From Candidatus Symbiothrix sp. (GTDB lineage: Bacteria; Bacteroidota; Bacteroidia; Bacteroidales; Azobacteroidaceae): a DNA stretch of 39,794 nt. Every line of letters begins with the position of its first letter. Within the stretch, counting starts at the first letter, position 1. The position numbers and the translations under genes are program-made. The notes beneath the pieces were generated by a model. That model made no database searches, was not told the DNA's origin, and saw only the letters and a program-made list of their open reading frames with translations. This document shows positions 25,110 to 33,803 of the stretch, in pieces. Location of the stretch: assembly GCA_031290435.1 (NCBI GenBank), contig JAITNQ010000143.1, forward strand, positions 1-39,794, read 5' to 3'.

Positions 25110-25412
25110 ATGAAACTAAAATCAATCATATTAATTTTAACTCTTTTATTTTTGATCTCAGGGTCAACGAGTGCACAAGGTATATTCAGTAAGAAGACTG
25201 ATGAAAGTTCTTCGTCAACAACATCTACGCGAGGAGATGTTACGAATACGTTAGGAGGAGGACTCCGTGCACCTTCTAATCCCGGCGGTTCACAACCTGA
25301 CCCGGGATCAGATGAAAACACACCTATAGGTGAAGGGCTGACTATCTTGATTATCTTGGCAGGAGGATATGTTATTCTTAAAAGAAATGTACGGAAATCG
25401 CATGAAAATTAA
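25110..25412 (+). CDS. Small exported protein with PIGEG-transmembrane-basic C-terminal tail
   Basis: This 100-aa protein has a signal peptide (LKSIILILTLLFLISGSTSA) and a short Ser/Thr- and Pro/Gly-rich middle. The end is TPIGEGLTILIILAGGYVIL, then KRNVRKSHEN: a short PxGEG motif, one hydrophobic helix and a basic tail. This three-part layout resembles C-terminal sorting tags such as PEP-CTERM and the PID-CTERM tags of Bacteroidota, though it is not an exact match to any I know. It lies 92 bases downstream of the T9SS cargo gene and its end overlaps the polysaccharide export lipoprotein gene by 11 bases. Function unknown. Confidence 0.7.
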   Translation: MKLKSIILILTLLFLISGSTSAQGIFSKKTDESSSSTTSTRGDVTNTLGGGLRAPSNPGGSQPDPGSDENTPIGEGLTILIILAGGYVILKRNVRKSHEN

Positions 25413-26235
25413 AACGAATATTTTTTTCTTTTTTGCCATCCTGATTTTGGTTACCTCTTGCGGTACATCCAAGAGAATACCTTTGTTTCAATTAGGAGAC
25501 GATGAGAAAAGTGACAATGCCTGGATTTCTTACTACGAAAAGAATCCCATTCGCTTAAAACCGGGAGATGTTTTAGGTATTTCTGTTAATGTATTGGGTG
25601 AACCGAAAGTCGGTGCAAATTTCAACTTGCCGCTTATACCGCTTGCAACAACGGAGAATAGCTCTGAAAGTAGTTCTGTTGATCAGGGAATGGGGCGGCA
25701 ATCATTTTTGATTGATGAAAACGGGGAAATTGACTTTCCCGAATTGGGAAGAGTAAAAGTCGGCGGTTACACCCAGACGGAGTTGGAGCGACATCTTAAA
25801 GCATTGCTTGTTAAGGATTTGTTACAAGGCGAAAATGCGCCTTTAATAACCGTACGTTTGTTGAGTTTCAGGTTGTATTTTATGGGAGAGGTTGGTTCTC
25901 CGGGTTGGAAAACTGTACCGTCGGAGATGAATCATATAAATATCTTGGAAGCTTTATCTTTAGCCGGTGATATCACCTTATATGGAAGGCGGGATGCAGT
26001 AAAGGTTACCAGGCGCTTACCGGATGGATCTTATGTGATGAAAGTTTTGGATGTAGGCCATATGGATGTAGTTTCTTCTCCTGATTTTTATCTCCAACAA
26101 GGAGACATGATTTATGTGGAACCGGTTAAGGCGAAAACCCATGAAGTAGATATCAGTCCGCGCTTTAATTTTGTTATATCCCTGACAACTTTTGTGTTAG
26201 GTATAACATCATTTGTATTAGCGATTAGTAGATAA
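25402..26235 (+). CDS. Polysaccharide export outer-membrane lipoprotein (Wza-like)
   Basis: This 277-aa protein begins with a lipoprotein signal (FFFFAILILVTSC), so I start at the ATG at 25402 instead of the track's 25369. The Poly_export domain is seen as IRLKPGDVLGISVNVLGEP, then a DENGEIDFPELGRVKVGGYTQTELERHL stretch typical of Wza/BexD proteins. A SLBB-like part follows (RLYFMGEVGSPGWKTVPSE, ILEALSLAGDITLYGRRDAV). A C-terminal hydrophobic segment (FVISLTTFVLGITSFVLAIS) may anchor it. It forms the outer-membrane exit channel for surface polysaccharide. The gene is followed 20 bases later by the Wzc-type kinase, the usual partner. Confidence 0.88.
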   Translation: MKIKTNIFFFFAILILVTSCGTSKRIPLFQLGDDEKSDNAWISYYEKNPIRLKPGDVLGISVNVLGEPKVGANFNLPLIPLATTENSSESSSVDQGMGRQSFLIDENGEIDFPELGRVKVGGYTQTELERHLKALLVKDLLQGENAPLITVRLLSFRLYFMGEVGSPGWKTVPSEMNHINILEALSLAGDITLYGRRDAVKVTRRLPDGSYVMKVLDVGHMDVVSSPDFYLQQGDMIYVEPVKAKTHEVDISPRFNFVISLTTFVLGITSFVLAISR

Positions 26236-26255
26236 AGTTATATTATAAGTAATCA

Positions 26256-28673
26256 ATGGAAAACGAAGAAAGTAAACATAGTGTAAGAGACAAAGAAAAA
26301 GAAGTGAATTTTCAATGGTTTTTTGTTAGTTTTATAGTTCATTGGAAATGGTTTCTATTTTCTGTTGCCTTTTGCCTGTTAGGAGGTTATATTTATTTGC
26401 GTTATTCAGCGCCCGTTTATCATGTTGAATCTAGTATCATCCTTAGAAATAGTAGACAGGGAGGAATTAGCAATACTGAGTTTTCGATGCTGGAAGAAAT
26501 GGGTGTTCTCAATCCCAGCAACAGTAATGTGGATAATGAGATGCTGACACTCAGATCTCGTGACTTGATAGAAAAAGTTGTTGTTGAGCAAGGAATTTTT
26601 ATCCGTTATTCTGTTAAAGGAAGGTTTAAAGATACGGAATTGTATGGGAATAATAACCGGAATTTCTACCGATCAGTTCCGATAAAGGTTTTTACGGATC
26701 ATACAATTATCAATTCACTGACCTCCTCCTCTTTATCGCTGAAAGTTTCCCTTACAAATGATAATGCAATTCGTGTAGATGGGACTTACGAAAATACCTT
26801 ATTTTCTGATGAATATACCAGTATGCCGGCCGTTTTGTCTACTCCTATCGGTGATTTATTTCTTTATGCAGATGATTTATCCGTATTGCAAAAGGAAGCT
26901 CCATTGCATATTGAGATTATTCCACCCTTGACGATTGCAAAATATTATGTCGCATTATTGAATCTTGAGCTTGTCAATGAGAAAACTTCTGTAGTGAAAT
27001 TATCCGTGAAAGAGACGCATCGTCAACGTGGAGAAGATTTTCTTTCAAAGTTAATTGAATTGTATAATGAAGATACAAAATCGGAGACGACGCAAGCTGC
27101 TTCCAATGTTGCGGACTTCATCAGAGAGCGAATTGATGACTTAAAAGTTGATGTGGTTTTATCTGAGCAGAATATTGAAGATTTCAAGCGGGCAAATCAT
27201 ATTGCCTCTAGTTTGGACATGGAATCCCAGATACTTTTAACCAACGATGATGAATATGTAAAGAAGTTAATTGGTATAGAGACGGAGTTTATTTTGCTAT
27301 CCATTCTGGAAAAAGAAATTGCAAAAGGAGATGCTACATTGCCGGCTTCATTAGCGGGTATGTTAAATCCATTTTTAGCGCGTAGTATTGAATCTTACAA
27401 TGTTTTGGTTTCTGAGAAAGAACGTTTGATGACCTCTTTTCTGAAAAAACCGATAGCCACTGTTAAAAGGATAGATGAGAAAATCAGCGCTTTAAAAGAA
27501 GATATTCGAAATAGCACCAAAGGGCTTAGGCAGTCCTTGGAAAAGCAAAAAGAAGAATATGGCAATTTGGCCGATTACTATAGCGCTAATATAGAGGATG
27601 TACCGAGACTCGAACGAGGTCTGATGAACTTGGAAAGAGACAGGGTGATCAAATCGGGTATTTTTGATGATTTACTTAGAAGACAGCAGCAGATCGAATT
27701 GACGCTTGCGCTTGCAGTACCTAATGCAAAGGTACTTGAGTATGCTTTATCATCTCCTGTTCCGGTTTCTCCCCGAAAGTTGTATATCTATTTGATTTGT
27801 TTATTAGCAAGTGTGGTATTGCCTTACCTGATAATAGGCGTCCGTGAAATGCTGAATTATAAGTTGAGTCGCGAAGATGAAATCAGAAGATTCTCGGATT
27901 TACCCATCATTATATCTTTGCCTATTGTAAAGACAAAAACGCCTTTGATTGTTTCAAAATACGGAACAACAAGTATTGTCGAACAGTTTAGGCTATTGCG
28001 TACTAATATTCAGTTTATATTGGATACACCTGAAAAGAAATCAATTTTGGTTACTTCTACGATAAGTGGAGAAGGGAAGACTTTTGTGGCTATCAATACG
28101 GCAATGATTTTTTCTTTGCAGTATAAAACAATATTGGTAGGCTTGGATGTTAGACGCCCTAAAATTAATAGTTATCTGAATCTTCCAAAACAAGTAGGCC
28201 TTATTTCATTTTTGACCGGTGAAGAAACGAACGTAGATAATTTGATCTATAAAAACATTAATGATTCAAAATTGGATGTGCTGATTTCAGGTATTGTTCC
28301 TTTGAATCCGAATGAACTTTTGATTGAAAAAACGCTTGATGATTTATTCAGAATATTGCGTCAAAAATATGATTATATAATAATTGATAGTTCTCCTGTC
28401 GGCAGTGTATCCGATGCCTTCTTATTAAATCGGGTTACAGATGTTTCTCTTTTTGTTGTTAGAAATGATTTAACGCCAAAATCAGCGATTTCTCTTGCAA
28501 ATAGTATTTATGCCAATAAAAGATTAAACAGTTTGAATCTTGTATTAAATGGTTTCAATACAAATCAGAGAGGCCGTTATGGTTATGGCTTTGGATCCGG
28601 CTCGGGTTACGGATATGGATATGGTTACGGGTATGGTTATGGTTATGGTTATGGATCTGATACTAATTTATAA
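26256..28673 (+). CDS. Wzc-type polysaccharide co-polymerase and tyrosine kinase
   Basis: This 805-aa inner-membrane protein has a Wzz-like N-terminal domain between two membrane helices (WFLFSVAFCLLGGYIYL at about 33-50 and YLICLLASVVLPYLIIGV at about 510). In between is a long coiled-coil region (VDVVLSEQNIEDFKRANHIA). The C-terminal bacterial tyrosine kinase domain has Walker A (STISGEGKTFVAIN), Walker A' (ILVGLDVRRPK) and Walker B (YIIIDSSPVG). The last residues form a tyrosine-rich tail of alternating Tyr-Gly, the expected autophosphorylation cluster. It controls polymer length and export together with the Wza-like lipoprotein. No tyrosine phosphatase gene is visible nearby. Confidence 0.9.
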   Translation: MENEESKHSVRDKEKEVNFQWFFVSFIVHWKWFLFSVAFCLLGGYIYLRYSAPVYHVESSIILRNSRQGGISNTEFSMLEEMGVLNPSNSNVDNEMLTLRSRDLIEKVVVEQGIFIRYSVKGRFKDTELYGNNNRNFYRSVPIKVFTDHTIINSLTSSSLSLKVSLTNDNAIRVDGTYENTLFSDEYTSMPAVLSTPIGDLFLYADDLSVLQKEAPLHIEIIPPLTIAKYYVALLNLELVNEKTSVVKLSVKETHRQRGEDFLSKLIELYNEDTKSETTQAASNVADFIRERIDDLKVDVVLSEQNIEDFKRANHIASSLDMESQILLTNDDEYVKKLIGIETEFILLSILEKEIAKGDATLPASLAGMLNPFLARSIESYNVLVSEKERLMTSFLKKPIATVKRIDEKISALKEDIRNSTKGLRQSLEKQKEEYGNLADYYSANIEDVPRLERGLMNLERDRVIKSGIFDDLLRRQQQIELTLALAVPNAKVLEYALSSPVPVSPRKLYIYLICLLASVVLPYLIIGVREMLNYKLSREDEIRRFSDLPIIISLPIVKTKTPLIVSKYGTTSIVEQFRLLRTNIQFILDTPEKKSILVTSTISGEGKTFVAINTAMIFSLQYKTILVGLDVRRPKINSYLNLPKQVGLISFLTGEETNVDNLIYKNINDSKLDVLISGIVPLNPNELLIEKTLDDLFRILRQKYDYIIIDSSPVGSVSDAFLLNRVTDVSLFVVRNDLTPKSAISLANSIYANKRLNSLNLVLNGFNTNQRGRYGYGFGSGSGYGYGYGYGYGYGYGYGSDTNL
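28578..28655 (+). repeat. Tyr-Gly coding tandem repeat at the Wzc C-terminus
   Basis: Six-base tat/tac-gg(n) units encode two Tyr-Gly pairs, a short F-G-S-G-S-G break and then eight more Tyr-Gly pairs. The unit is nearly uniform in DNA (several identical tatggt), so it could change length by slipped-strand mispairing, always in steps of two residues. Confidence 0.85.
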
Positions 28674-28752
28674 ATAAGTAGCAGATTGCTCCTTTAAAAT
28701 GAGTGAATAATAAATTAAAAAGAAAGTAATAATAAATTAAAGATAAATAATT

Positions 28753-30039
28753 ATGAGAAAAGTAGCAGTTTTTTTAGTTGCTTTGATTGCGTTAGCCTAC
28801 GCAAACTCTGTTGAGGCTCAATCGGAGAGCACAAGGGGTACTATTGTAGAGACACTGAATAAGAATCAGTATGGGAATAATTGGTTCATTTCGCTTGGGG
28901 GGAATGCCAATTTGCTAATGGCAGAACAAGACAAGGGTTACGATCTCGTAAAAAGGATTTCCTATGGAGGTGCTTTTACAGTGGGTAAATGGTTTACGCC
29001 TGATTTTGGTATGCGTATTCAAGCGAATGGAGGTGTATTACGTGGGTTCAATTTTGTATTGCGTAGAGCGCCCTCTTATTTTACCTCTAAAGATGACGGT
29101 CATCTCGAACATCCGATGGGTGGCTTTCTTATACCCGGCAATGGCTACACGTTTGTTGATAGTAAGAAGGCATACAATTTTGAAGAGGGTTTCTTGCAGG
29201 AATTTAATTATGGAACTGCGACTATAGATTTGATGTTTAATCTGACAAATCTATTAAGGGGACATTATGAGGAACTCAATAAGTTTGATTTTATACCCTT
29301 TGCCGGTGTAGGTTTTATCAATGCATATAATAATAAATATACCACGCCCTATTTTTATTCTGCTGTGCTTAAATTGGGTTTTCGCGCCAATTATAATGTG
29401 ACCCCCAGTATAGGTGTCTTCGTGGAGGCGCAAGGCAATGTGACCGATCCTGAATTTGACGGTTACAAAGGAACCGCTGTGTTTGATGCTATATCCAACT
29501 TCGGATTAGGCGTACAGTATACATTCAACAAAGGATTCCCCTCATTGCCAAAACTAACGCAAGACGAAATCAATCGCTTGAATAAAAAAGTGAATGAAAA
29601 TCGCTATTTAATAGAAAATCACCAAGATATTTTGGAAAGACAGCAAGATTTATTGGATAGATTGCAGAAGTGTTGTGATGAAAAAGAAGTTGTTGTAACA
29701 CAGATTGTCGATAAAACATCTTTACCGGGATATATTCGCTTTGTATTGGATTCCTATATTATAGAAGATTCCGAACAACAAAAATTAATTGATGTTGTGG
29801 AATACTTGAAAGGGGTGCCTGACAGCAAATTGCTTTTGATCGGTTATGCCGATAAAAATACAGGTAATTCAAAGTATAACTTAGGATTAAGCCAGAAGCG
29901 AGTTGAAGTGGTCGCTGCCGAATTGGAAAGTCTTGGTATAAATCCAAATAATTTAGTTATTGATTGGAAAGGAGATAAAGAACAACCGTTTTCACAAAAT
30001 GATTGGAATAGAGTTGTAATAATGGTTGAAAGGAAATAA
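28753..30039 (+). CDS. OmpA-like outer-membrane protein
   Basis: This 428-aa protein has a signal peptide (RKVAVFLVALIALAYANSVEA) and a beta-barrel-like N-terminal domain of about 250 residues (for example WFISLGGNANLLMAE and GVQYTFNKGFPSLPKL). A coiled linker with two neighbouring cysteines (KCCDEK) follows. The C-terminal 110 residues are an OmpA peptidoglycan-binding domain (LLLIGYADKNTGNSKYNLGL, QKRVEVVAAEL, WNRVVIMVERK). It would link the outer membrane to peptidoglycan. It lies between Wzc and the sugar transferase, a position common in Bacteroidales surface-polysaccharide loci. A strong hairpin follows 22 bases after the stop codon. Confidence 0.85.
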   Translation: MRKVAVFLVALIALAYANSVEAQSESTRGTIVETLNKNQYGNNWFISLGGNANLLMAEQDKGYDLVKRISYGGAFTVGKWFTPDFGMRIQANGGVLRGFNFVLRRAPSYFTSKDDGHLEHPMGGFLIPGNGYTFVDSKKAYNFEEGFLQEFNYGTATIDLMFNLTNLLRGHYEELNKFDFIPFAGVGFINAYNNKYTTPYFYSAVLKLGFRANYNVTPSIGVFVEAQGNVTDPEFDGYKGTAVFDAISNFGLGVQYTFNKGFPSLPKLTQDEINRLNKKVNENRYLIENHQDILERQQDLLDRLQKCCDEKEVVVTQIVDKTSLPGYIRFVLDSYIIEDSEQQKLIDVVEYLKGVPDSKLLLIGYADKNTGNSKYNLGLSQKRVEVVAAELESLGINPNNLVIDWKGDKEQPFSQNDWNRVVIMVERK

Positions 30040-30061
30040 GTATATTGAAGATATTTTTAAT

Positions 30062-30119
30062 AAAAGTTTATAAATCTGTATTGAAAAAATACGGATTTAT
30101 AAACTTTTCGGTCTTTTTA
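30062..30119 (+). terminator. Long hairpin with U-rich tail before the sugar transferase gene
   Basis: aaaagtttataaatctgtat (30062-30081) and atacggatttataaactttt (30089-30108) form a 20-bp stem with one mismatch and a seven-base loop, followed by cggtctttttat. It fits an intrinsic terminator for the OmpA-like gene. It lies only 9 bases before the next ATG, so it could also act as an attenuator. Confidence 0.75.
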
Positions 30120-30127
30120 TCTGTCCT

Positions 30128-31444
30128 ATGAAAAGAATTTTATATATTTTAGTTGACATTATAATTATTTATGGATGCATACTTTTTACTTTTTTCTTGT
30201 TAGATAGAAATCAAGTATTAACCGAATTCCAACGAAATTTTGAGGCTTTTAAAATAATATACCCATTTATTGGGTTATTCTATCTAATTTTGATGTATGC
30301 ATTTGGCTTATACGATTTGATGCGTAAAGAACTGTTCGAATTGTTTTATACGGTCTTTCTTGTTTCAATTTCTCTTACGATAGGGATTATGGGTATTTGT
30401 TTCTTTGTGAGAGATATTGCTTTGGCTTTTCCCAGAAGTGTAATTCTTCTGAGTGCGCTATTTTACTTTGTCTTATTGTCGGCATGGCGTTTTTTGCTAT
30501 GGTTTCTTGATATTAAGTTCCATGGTGTGAAGCGGGTTATTATTTTCGGAGAAGATAACAGCCGCTTGGTAGACACTATCACAAACAGGTACGCTCATTT
30601 TTACAAAATAGAAGGGATTTATAATTCGGTAGAACCGAGTATTAAAGAAAAGATTCAATCAATAGACGGGATATTTGTCTGCGCTGACGTCTTGCAAAAA
30701 ATCAGGCAGGAGTTATTACCGCTTTGTATTAAGTATAGAAAAGAATTTTTTTATATTCCCAAGTATTTTGATTTGAGCATAAAATCTTCTACTTTGCTGA
30801 AAATAGATGATATTCCTACATTTCGGATTCCTATATACGGACTTTCTCCTGAAGAAAATTTTGTGAAACGATTGTCGGATATATTTTTGGGTCTTTTAGC
30901 TTCTATTTTCTTTTTGCCGTTTGCCGTTATCATTGCTATGTTTATAAAATTAGACGGTGGTCCGGTTTTTTATCATCAAGAACGTTTGACCAAAGACGGT
31001 AAGACATTCAAAATCTATAAATTCAGGACAATGATACCGGATGCGGAAAAATTGTCCGGTCCTGTTTTGGCCGGAGATAATGACGACCGTATAACGAAGG
31101 TAGGCCGGTTTTTAAGGATTGTAAGGTTAGATGAAATTCCCCAATTGATAAATATTCTGAAAGGGGATATGAGTATTGTCGGTCCGAGACCGGAAAGACC
31201 TTTTTTTACCCTACAATTCGAGAAAAAGATTCCGGAATACAGCTATCGTCTCCGGGTTAAAGCCGGTTTGACAGGATTAGCTCAGGTAGAAGGTAAATAC
31301 AATTCAACCGTTGAAAACAAATTGCGGTATGATTTGATTTACATCAATAACTATTCTGTGCTTAGAGACTTGTTAATTATGTTGCAAACGGTCAAAATCC
31401 TATTTATGAAAAGTAGTACGGATGGCGTAAATACCAATACCTAA
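30128..31444 (+). CDS. Polyprenyl-phosphate sugar-1-phosphate transferase (WcaJ-like)
   Basis: This 438-aa protein has four N-terminal membrane helices (ILYILVDIIIIYGCILFTFF onwards), a soluble nucleotide-binding-like middle domain (GVKRVIIFGED) and the catalytic sugar-transferase domain from about residue 245. The domain shows the hallmark sequences VFYHQERLTKDGKTFKIYKF, FLRIVRLDEIPQLINILKGD and MSIVGPRPERPFF, and LRVKAGLTGLAQVEGKYNST. It transfers a sugar phosphate from a nucleotide sugar to undecaprenyl phosphate, the first committed step of repeat-unit synthesis. The hairpin just upstream may separate its regulation from the export genes. Confidence 0.92.
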   Translation: MKRILYILVDIIIIYGCILFTFFLLDRNQVLTEFQRNFEAFKIIYPFIGLFYLILMYAFGLYDLMRKELFELFYTVFLVSISLTIGIMGICFFVRDIALAFPRSVILLSALFYFVLLSAWRFLLWFLDIKFHGVKRVIIFGEDNSRLVDTITNRYAHFYKIEGIYNSVEPSIKEKIQSIDGIFVCADVLQKIRQELLPLCIKYRKEFFYIPKYFDLSIKSSTLLKIDDIPTFRIPIYGLSPEENFVKRLSDIFLGLLASIFFLPFAVIIAMFIKLDGGPVFYHQERLTKDGKTFKIYKFRTMIPDAEKLSGPVLAGDNDDRITKVGRFLRIVRLDEIPQLINILKGDMSIVGPRPERPFFTLQFEKKIPEYSYRLRVKAGLTGLAQVEGKYNSTVENKLRYDLIYINNYSVLRDLLIMLQTVKILFMKSSTDGVNTNT

Positions 31445-31449
31445 ATGAT

Positions 31450-31857
31450 ATGGAAGAAAATAAGGTCGCATTGTTCGATATTCCTCGGATATTAGATGTA
31501 AGAGGTAATCTTTCCTTTATAGAAAAAGGCGTCGGATTGAGGTTTGATATGAAAAGGGTTTACTGGATATACGATGTGCCGGGCGGTGAGATTCGGGGCA
31601 GTCATGCTTTTATTGAACAGGAAGAGATAATTATTGCCTTGTCGGGAAGTTTTGACGTGGTTTTGCATGATGGAAAAGAAGAAAATTGCTTTTCCTTGAA
31701 CCGTTCTTATAAAGGTTTGTATATTCCCAGTATGTATTGGCGAAGGATGGAGAATTTTTCAACTAATTCCGTATGCTTGGTTATGGCTTCCACATTTTAC
31801 AGGGAAGACGATTATATCAAAGATTTTGAATTGTTTCTAAAAATGAAAAAAGGATGA
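31450..31857 (+). CDS. FdtA-like cupin, first of a tandem pair, altered active site
   Basis: This 135-aa cupin resembles dTDP-4-keto-6-deoxy-glucose 3,4-ketoisomerases (FdtA/QdtA) and WxcM-like proteins. It keeps RVYWIYDVPGGEIRGSHAF and LSGSFDVVLHDG. The family's RG-x-HAH motif reads RGSHAF, so the second catalytic histidine is phenylalanine. The overall similarity to the next gene (141 aa) shows that the two arose by duplication. The altered motif suggests this copy is not a normal ketoisomerase; it might bind substrate, act as a partner, or catalyse something else. The start overlaps nothing upstream (5-base gap) and the stop overlaps the next ATG as ATGA. Confidence 0.8.
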   Translation: MEENKVALFDIPRILDVRGNLSFIEKGVGLRFDMKRVYWIYDVPGGEIRGSHAFIEQEEIIIALSGSFDVVLHDGKEENCFSLNRSYKGLYIPSMYWRRMENFSTNSVCLVMASTFYREDDYIKDFELFLKMKKG

Positions 31858-32279
31858 ATGCTACGATTTATAATTGTAATGTGCTTACTTTACCTAAGAT
31901 CCACAACAGAGCAGGGAATATTACCGCTTTGAATAATTCTTTGGATTTGCCGTTTGATACGAATCGGGTTTATTATTTGTATGATATTCCTTCCGGAGAA
32001 ATCAGAGGCGGTCATGCCCATAAGGCTTTGCAGCAACTGATTGTCGCTGTGAGCGGCAGTTTTGATGTTACTATTGACGACGGACACAACAAGAAAACCG
32101 TATCCCTGAATCAACCTAATTTCGGTTTGCATGTTATCCCCGGAATCTGGCGAGATTTGAGTAATTTTTCGTCGGGCGCTATCTGTTTGGTATTGGCTTC
32201 TCATCCATACGATACAAACGATTACATACGAGATTATGACGAGTTCCTACACTATAAAGCGGTTTTGGCATGCAGATAA
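31854..32279 (+). CDS. FdtA-like dTDP-sugar ketoisomerase, second of a tandem pair
   Basis: This 141-aa cupin retains the complete motif SGEIRGGHAHKALQQLIVAV, with both histidines and the arginine used by FdtA-type 3,4-ketoisomerases. RVYYLYDIPSG holds the conserved tyrosine and VSGSFDVTIDDG follows. The expected substrate is a dTDP-4-keto-6-deoxyhexose, on the path to 3-amino or 3-acylamino sugars. Such sugars are often acylated on the amino group, which fits the acyl-assembly genes downstream. It overlaps the previous gene by four bases and the following adenylation gene by ten, so all three are translationally coupled. No rml or aminotransferase gene is visible in the window. Confidence 0.83.
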   Translation: MNATIYNCNVLTLPKIHNRAGNITALNNSLDLPFDTNRVYYLYDIPSGEIRGGHAHKALQQLIVAVSGSFDVTIDDGHNKKTVSLNQPNFGLHVIPGIWRDLSNFSSGAICLVLASHPYDTNDYIRDYDEFLHYKAVLACR

Positions 32280-33787
32280 ACCTTACACAATATCTTGATC
32301 GGACAGCAGCCTTGTTTCCACATAAAATAGCGGTCGATGATACCAAGAAAGTTTTGACTTTCGGTCAATTGAAACGACATGCACAAAATATCGCTACCTG
32401 TCTTATTGCCTTGGGTTTGAAAAATAAACCGGTGCCTGTTTTTATGCAGAAAGGTTGTGATATGGTGGAAAGTTTTGCTGCTATCGGCTATTCGGGTAAT
32501 TTTTATGTGCCGATAGATACCAAATCGCCGGAAAGTCGCTTGAAAAGTATCTTCGATTCGCTGGGTTCTGAAGTGATTCTGACGAATAAGGAGCATCAGG
32601 ATAAATTGAACGCTTTTTATACGGGGAAAATAATTTGTATAGAAGAAGCGTCTGAATTTTCCGGCTCATTACAATTGATAGCGGATGTATTGGGTGAGGT
32701 AATAGATACAGACCCTGCTTATTCGATTTTTACTTCAGGCTCAACCGGCAACCCTAAAGGCGTCGTTATTTCTCACCGGGGGGTGATTGATTATATCGAC
32801 TGGGCGATTGCCGCCTTTTCGGTGGACGAGCATACCGTCATTGCCAATCAGGCGCCGTTTTACTTTGATAATTCGACTTTGGATTTGTACCTGATGTTCG
32901 CAACGGGCGCCAAACTGCTGATTGTGCCCGAAGAGTATTATGCATTTCCTGCGCGTTTGATGGATTTACTGAATCAATCGCAAGTGAATTTTGTGTTTTG
33001 GGTGCCTTTTGTGCTGATCAATATAGCCAATTACAAATTGCTGGAACAAAAGAAGCCGGAGTATCTGCAAAAAGTGCTTTTTGCAGGAGAAGTGATGCCG
33101 AACAAGCACCTTAACTACTGGCGTCGGCATTTGCCGGATTGTTTGTATGCCAATCTCTACGGACCGACCGAAATCACGGTGGACTGTACTTATTATATTG
33201 TGGACAGGGAATTTTCGGATGATGAATCATTGCCTATCGGGAAAGCTTGCCGTAACAGCGGTATCTTGATTTTGACCGATGAGGGCAAGGAAGCGTTGGC
33301 AAATGAGTCGGGTGAACTGTGTGTGAGGGGTTCATCACTTGCATTGGGTTATTACAATGACCCGGAGAAAACGGCGAAAGTTTTTGTGCAAAATCCGCTC
33401 AACAAGCATTATCCGGAGCTTATTTACCGAACGGGAGACATTGTTTTCCGGAACGACAGGGATGAAATCATTTATGTGGGTCGGAAAGATTTCCAGATAA
33501 AACACAATGGTTACCGGATCGAATTGGGCGAAATTGAAAATGCGGTCTTGGGAACCGGACTTGTAGAAACGGGTTGCGTGGTATACGACAGAGAGAATAA
33601 GGAAATTGTCTTGTTTTACCAAGCGAAAACTGAGATGAATGTTGGGTTGCTTCGCAAAGAAATGTTGCAATTTGTCCCTAAATACATGGTACCTACCAAG
33701 TATCGGCGTTTGGATGAAATGCCGCTGACTGCGAATGGGAAAATAGATAGATTGAAATTGCAGCAGCAAATAAATGAAACATTATAA
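32270..33787 (+). CDS. Stand-alone adenylation enzyme (amino acid/acid-ACP ligase, DltA-like)
   Basis: This 505-aa member of the ANL superfamily has the expected core motifs: FTSGSTGNPKGVVISHRG (A3), NLYGPTEITVDCTYYIV (A5), YRTGDIVFRNDRDE (A7), YVGRKDFQIKHNGYRIELGE (A8) and LTANGKIDRLKL with the catalytic lysine (A10). No carrier or condensation domain is attached. It should activate a carboxylic or amino acid as an adenylate and load it on a separate carrier protein, for which three candidates lie downstream. Overall it resembles D-alanine:carrier ligases, but the substrate pocket code was not analysed. It overlaps the second FdtA-like gene by ten bases. Confidence 0.87.
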   Translation: MQINLTQYLDRTAALFPHKIAVDDTKKVLTFGQLKRHAQNIATCLIALGLKNKPVPVFMQKGCDMVESFAAIGYSGNFYVPIDTKSPESRLKSIFDSLGSEVILTNKEHQDKLNAFYTGKIICIEEASEFSGSLQLIADVLGEVIDTDPAYSIFTSGSTGNPKGVVISHRGVIDYIDWAIAAFSVDEHTVIANQAPFYFDNSTLDLYLMFATGAKLLIVPEEYYAFPARLMDLLNQSQVNFVFWVPFVLINIANYKLLEQKKPEYLQKVLFAGEVMPNKHLNYWRRHLPDCLYANLYGPTEITVDCTYYIVDREFSDDESLPIGKACRNSGILILTDEGKEALANESGELCVRGSSLALGYYNDPEKTAKVFVQNPLNKHYPELIYRTGDIVFRNDRDEIIYVGRKDFQIKHNGYRIELGEIENAVLGTGLVETGCVVYDRENKEIVLFYQAKTEMNVGLLRKEMLQFVPKYMVPTKYRRLDEMPLTANGKIDRLKLQQQINETL

Positions 33788-33803
33788 GTGAATGTATTGA
33801 AAA

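Noticed and set aside
25369-25401. Earlier ATG for the Wza-like lipoprotein
   Set aside because: It would place 11 extra residues before the lipoprotein signal; the ATG at 25402 gives a standard signal sequence and lipobox.
28578-28655. Tyr-Gly repeat as a frameshift artefact
   Set aside because: Both sides are in the same frame as the Wzc kinase domain, and tyrosine-rich C-termini are expected in this family.
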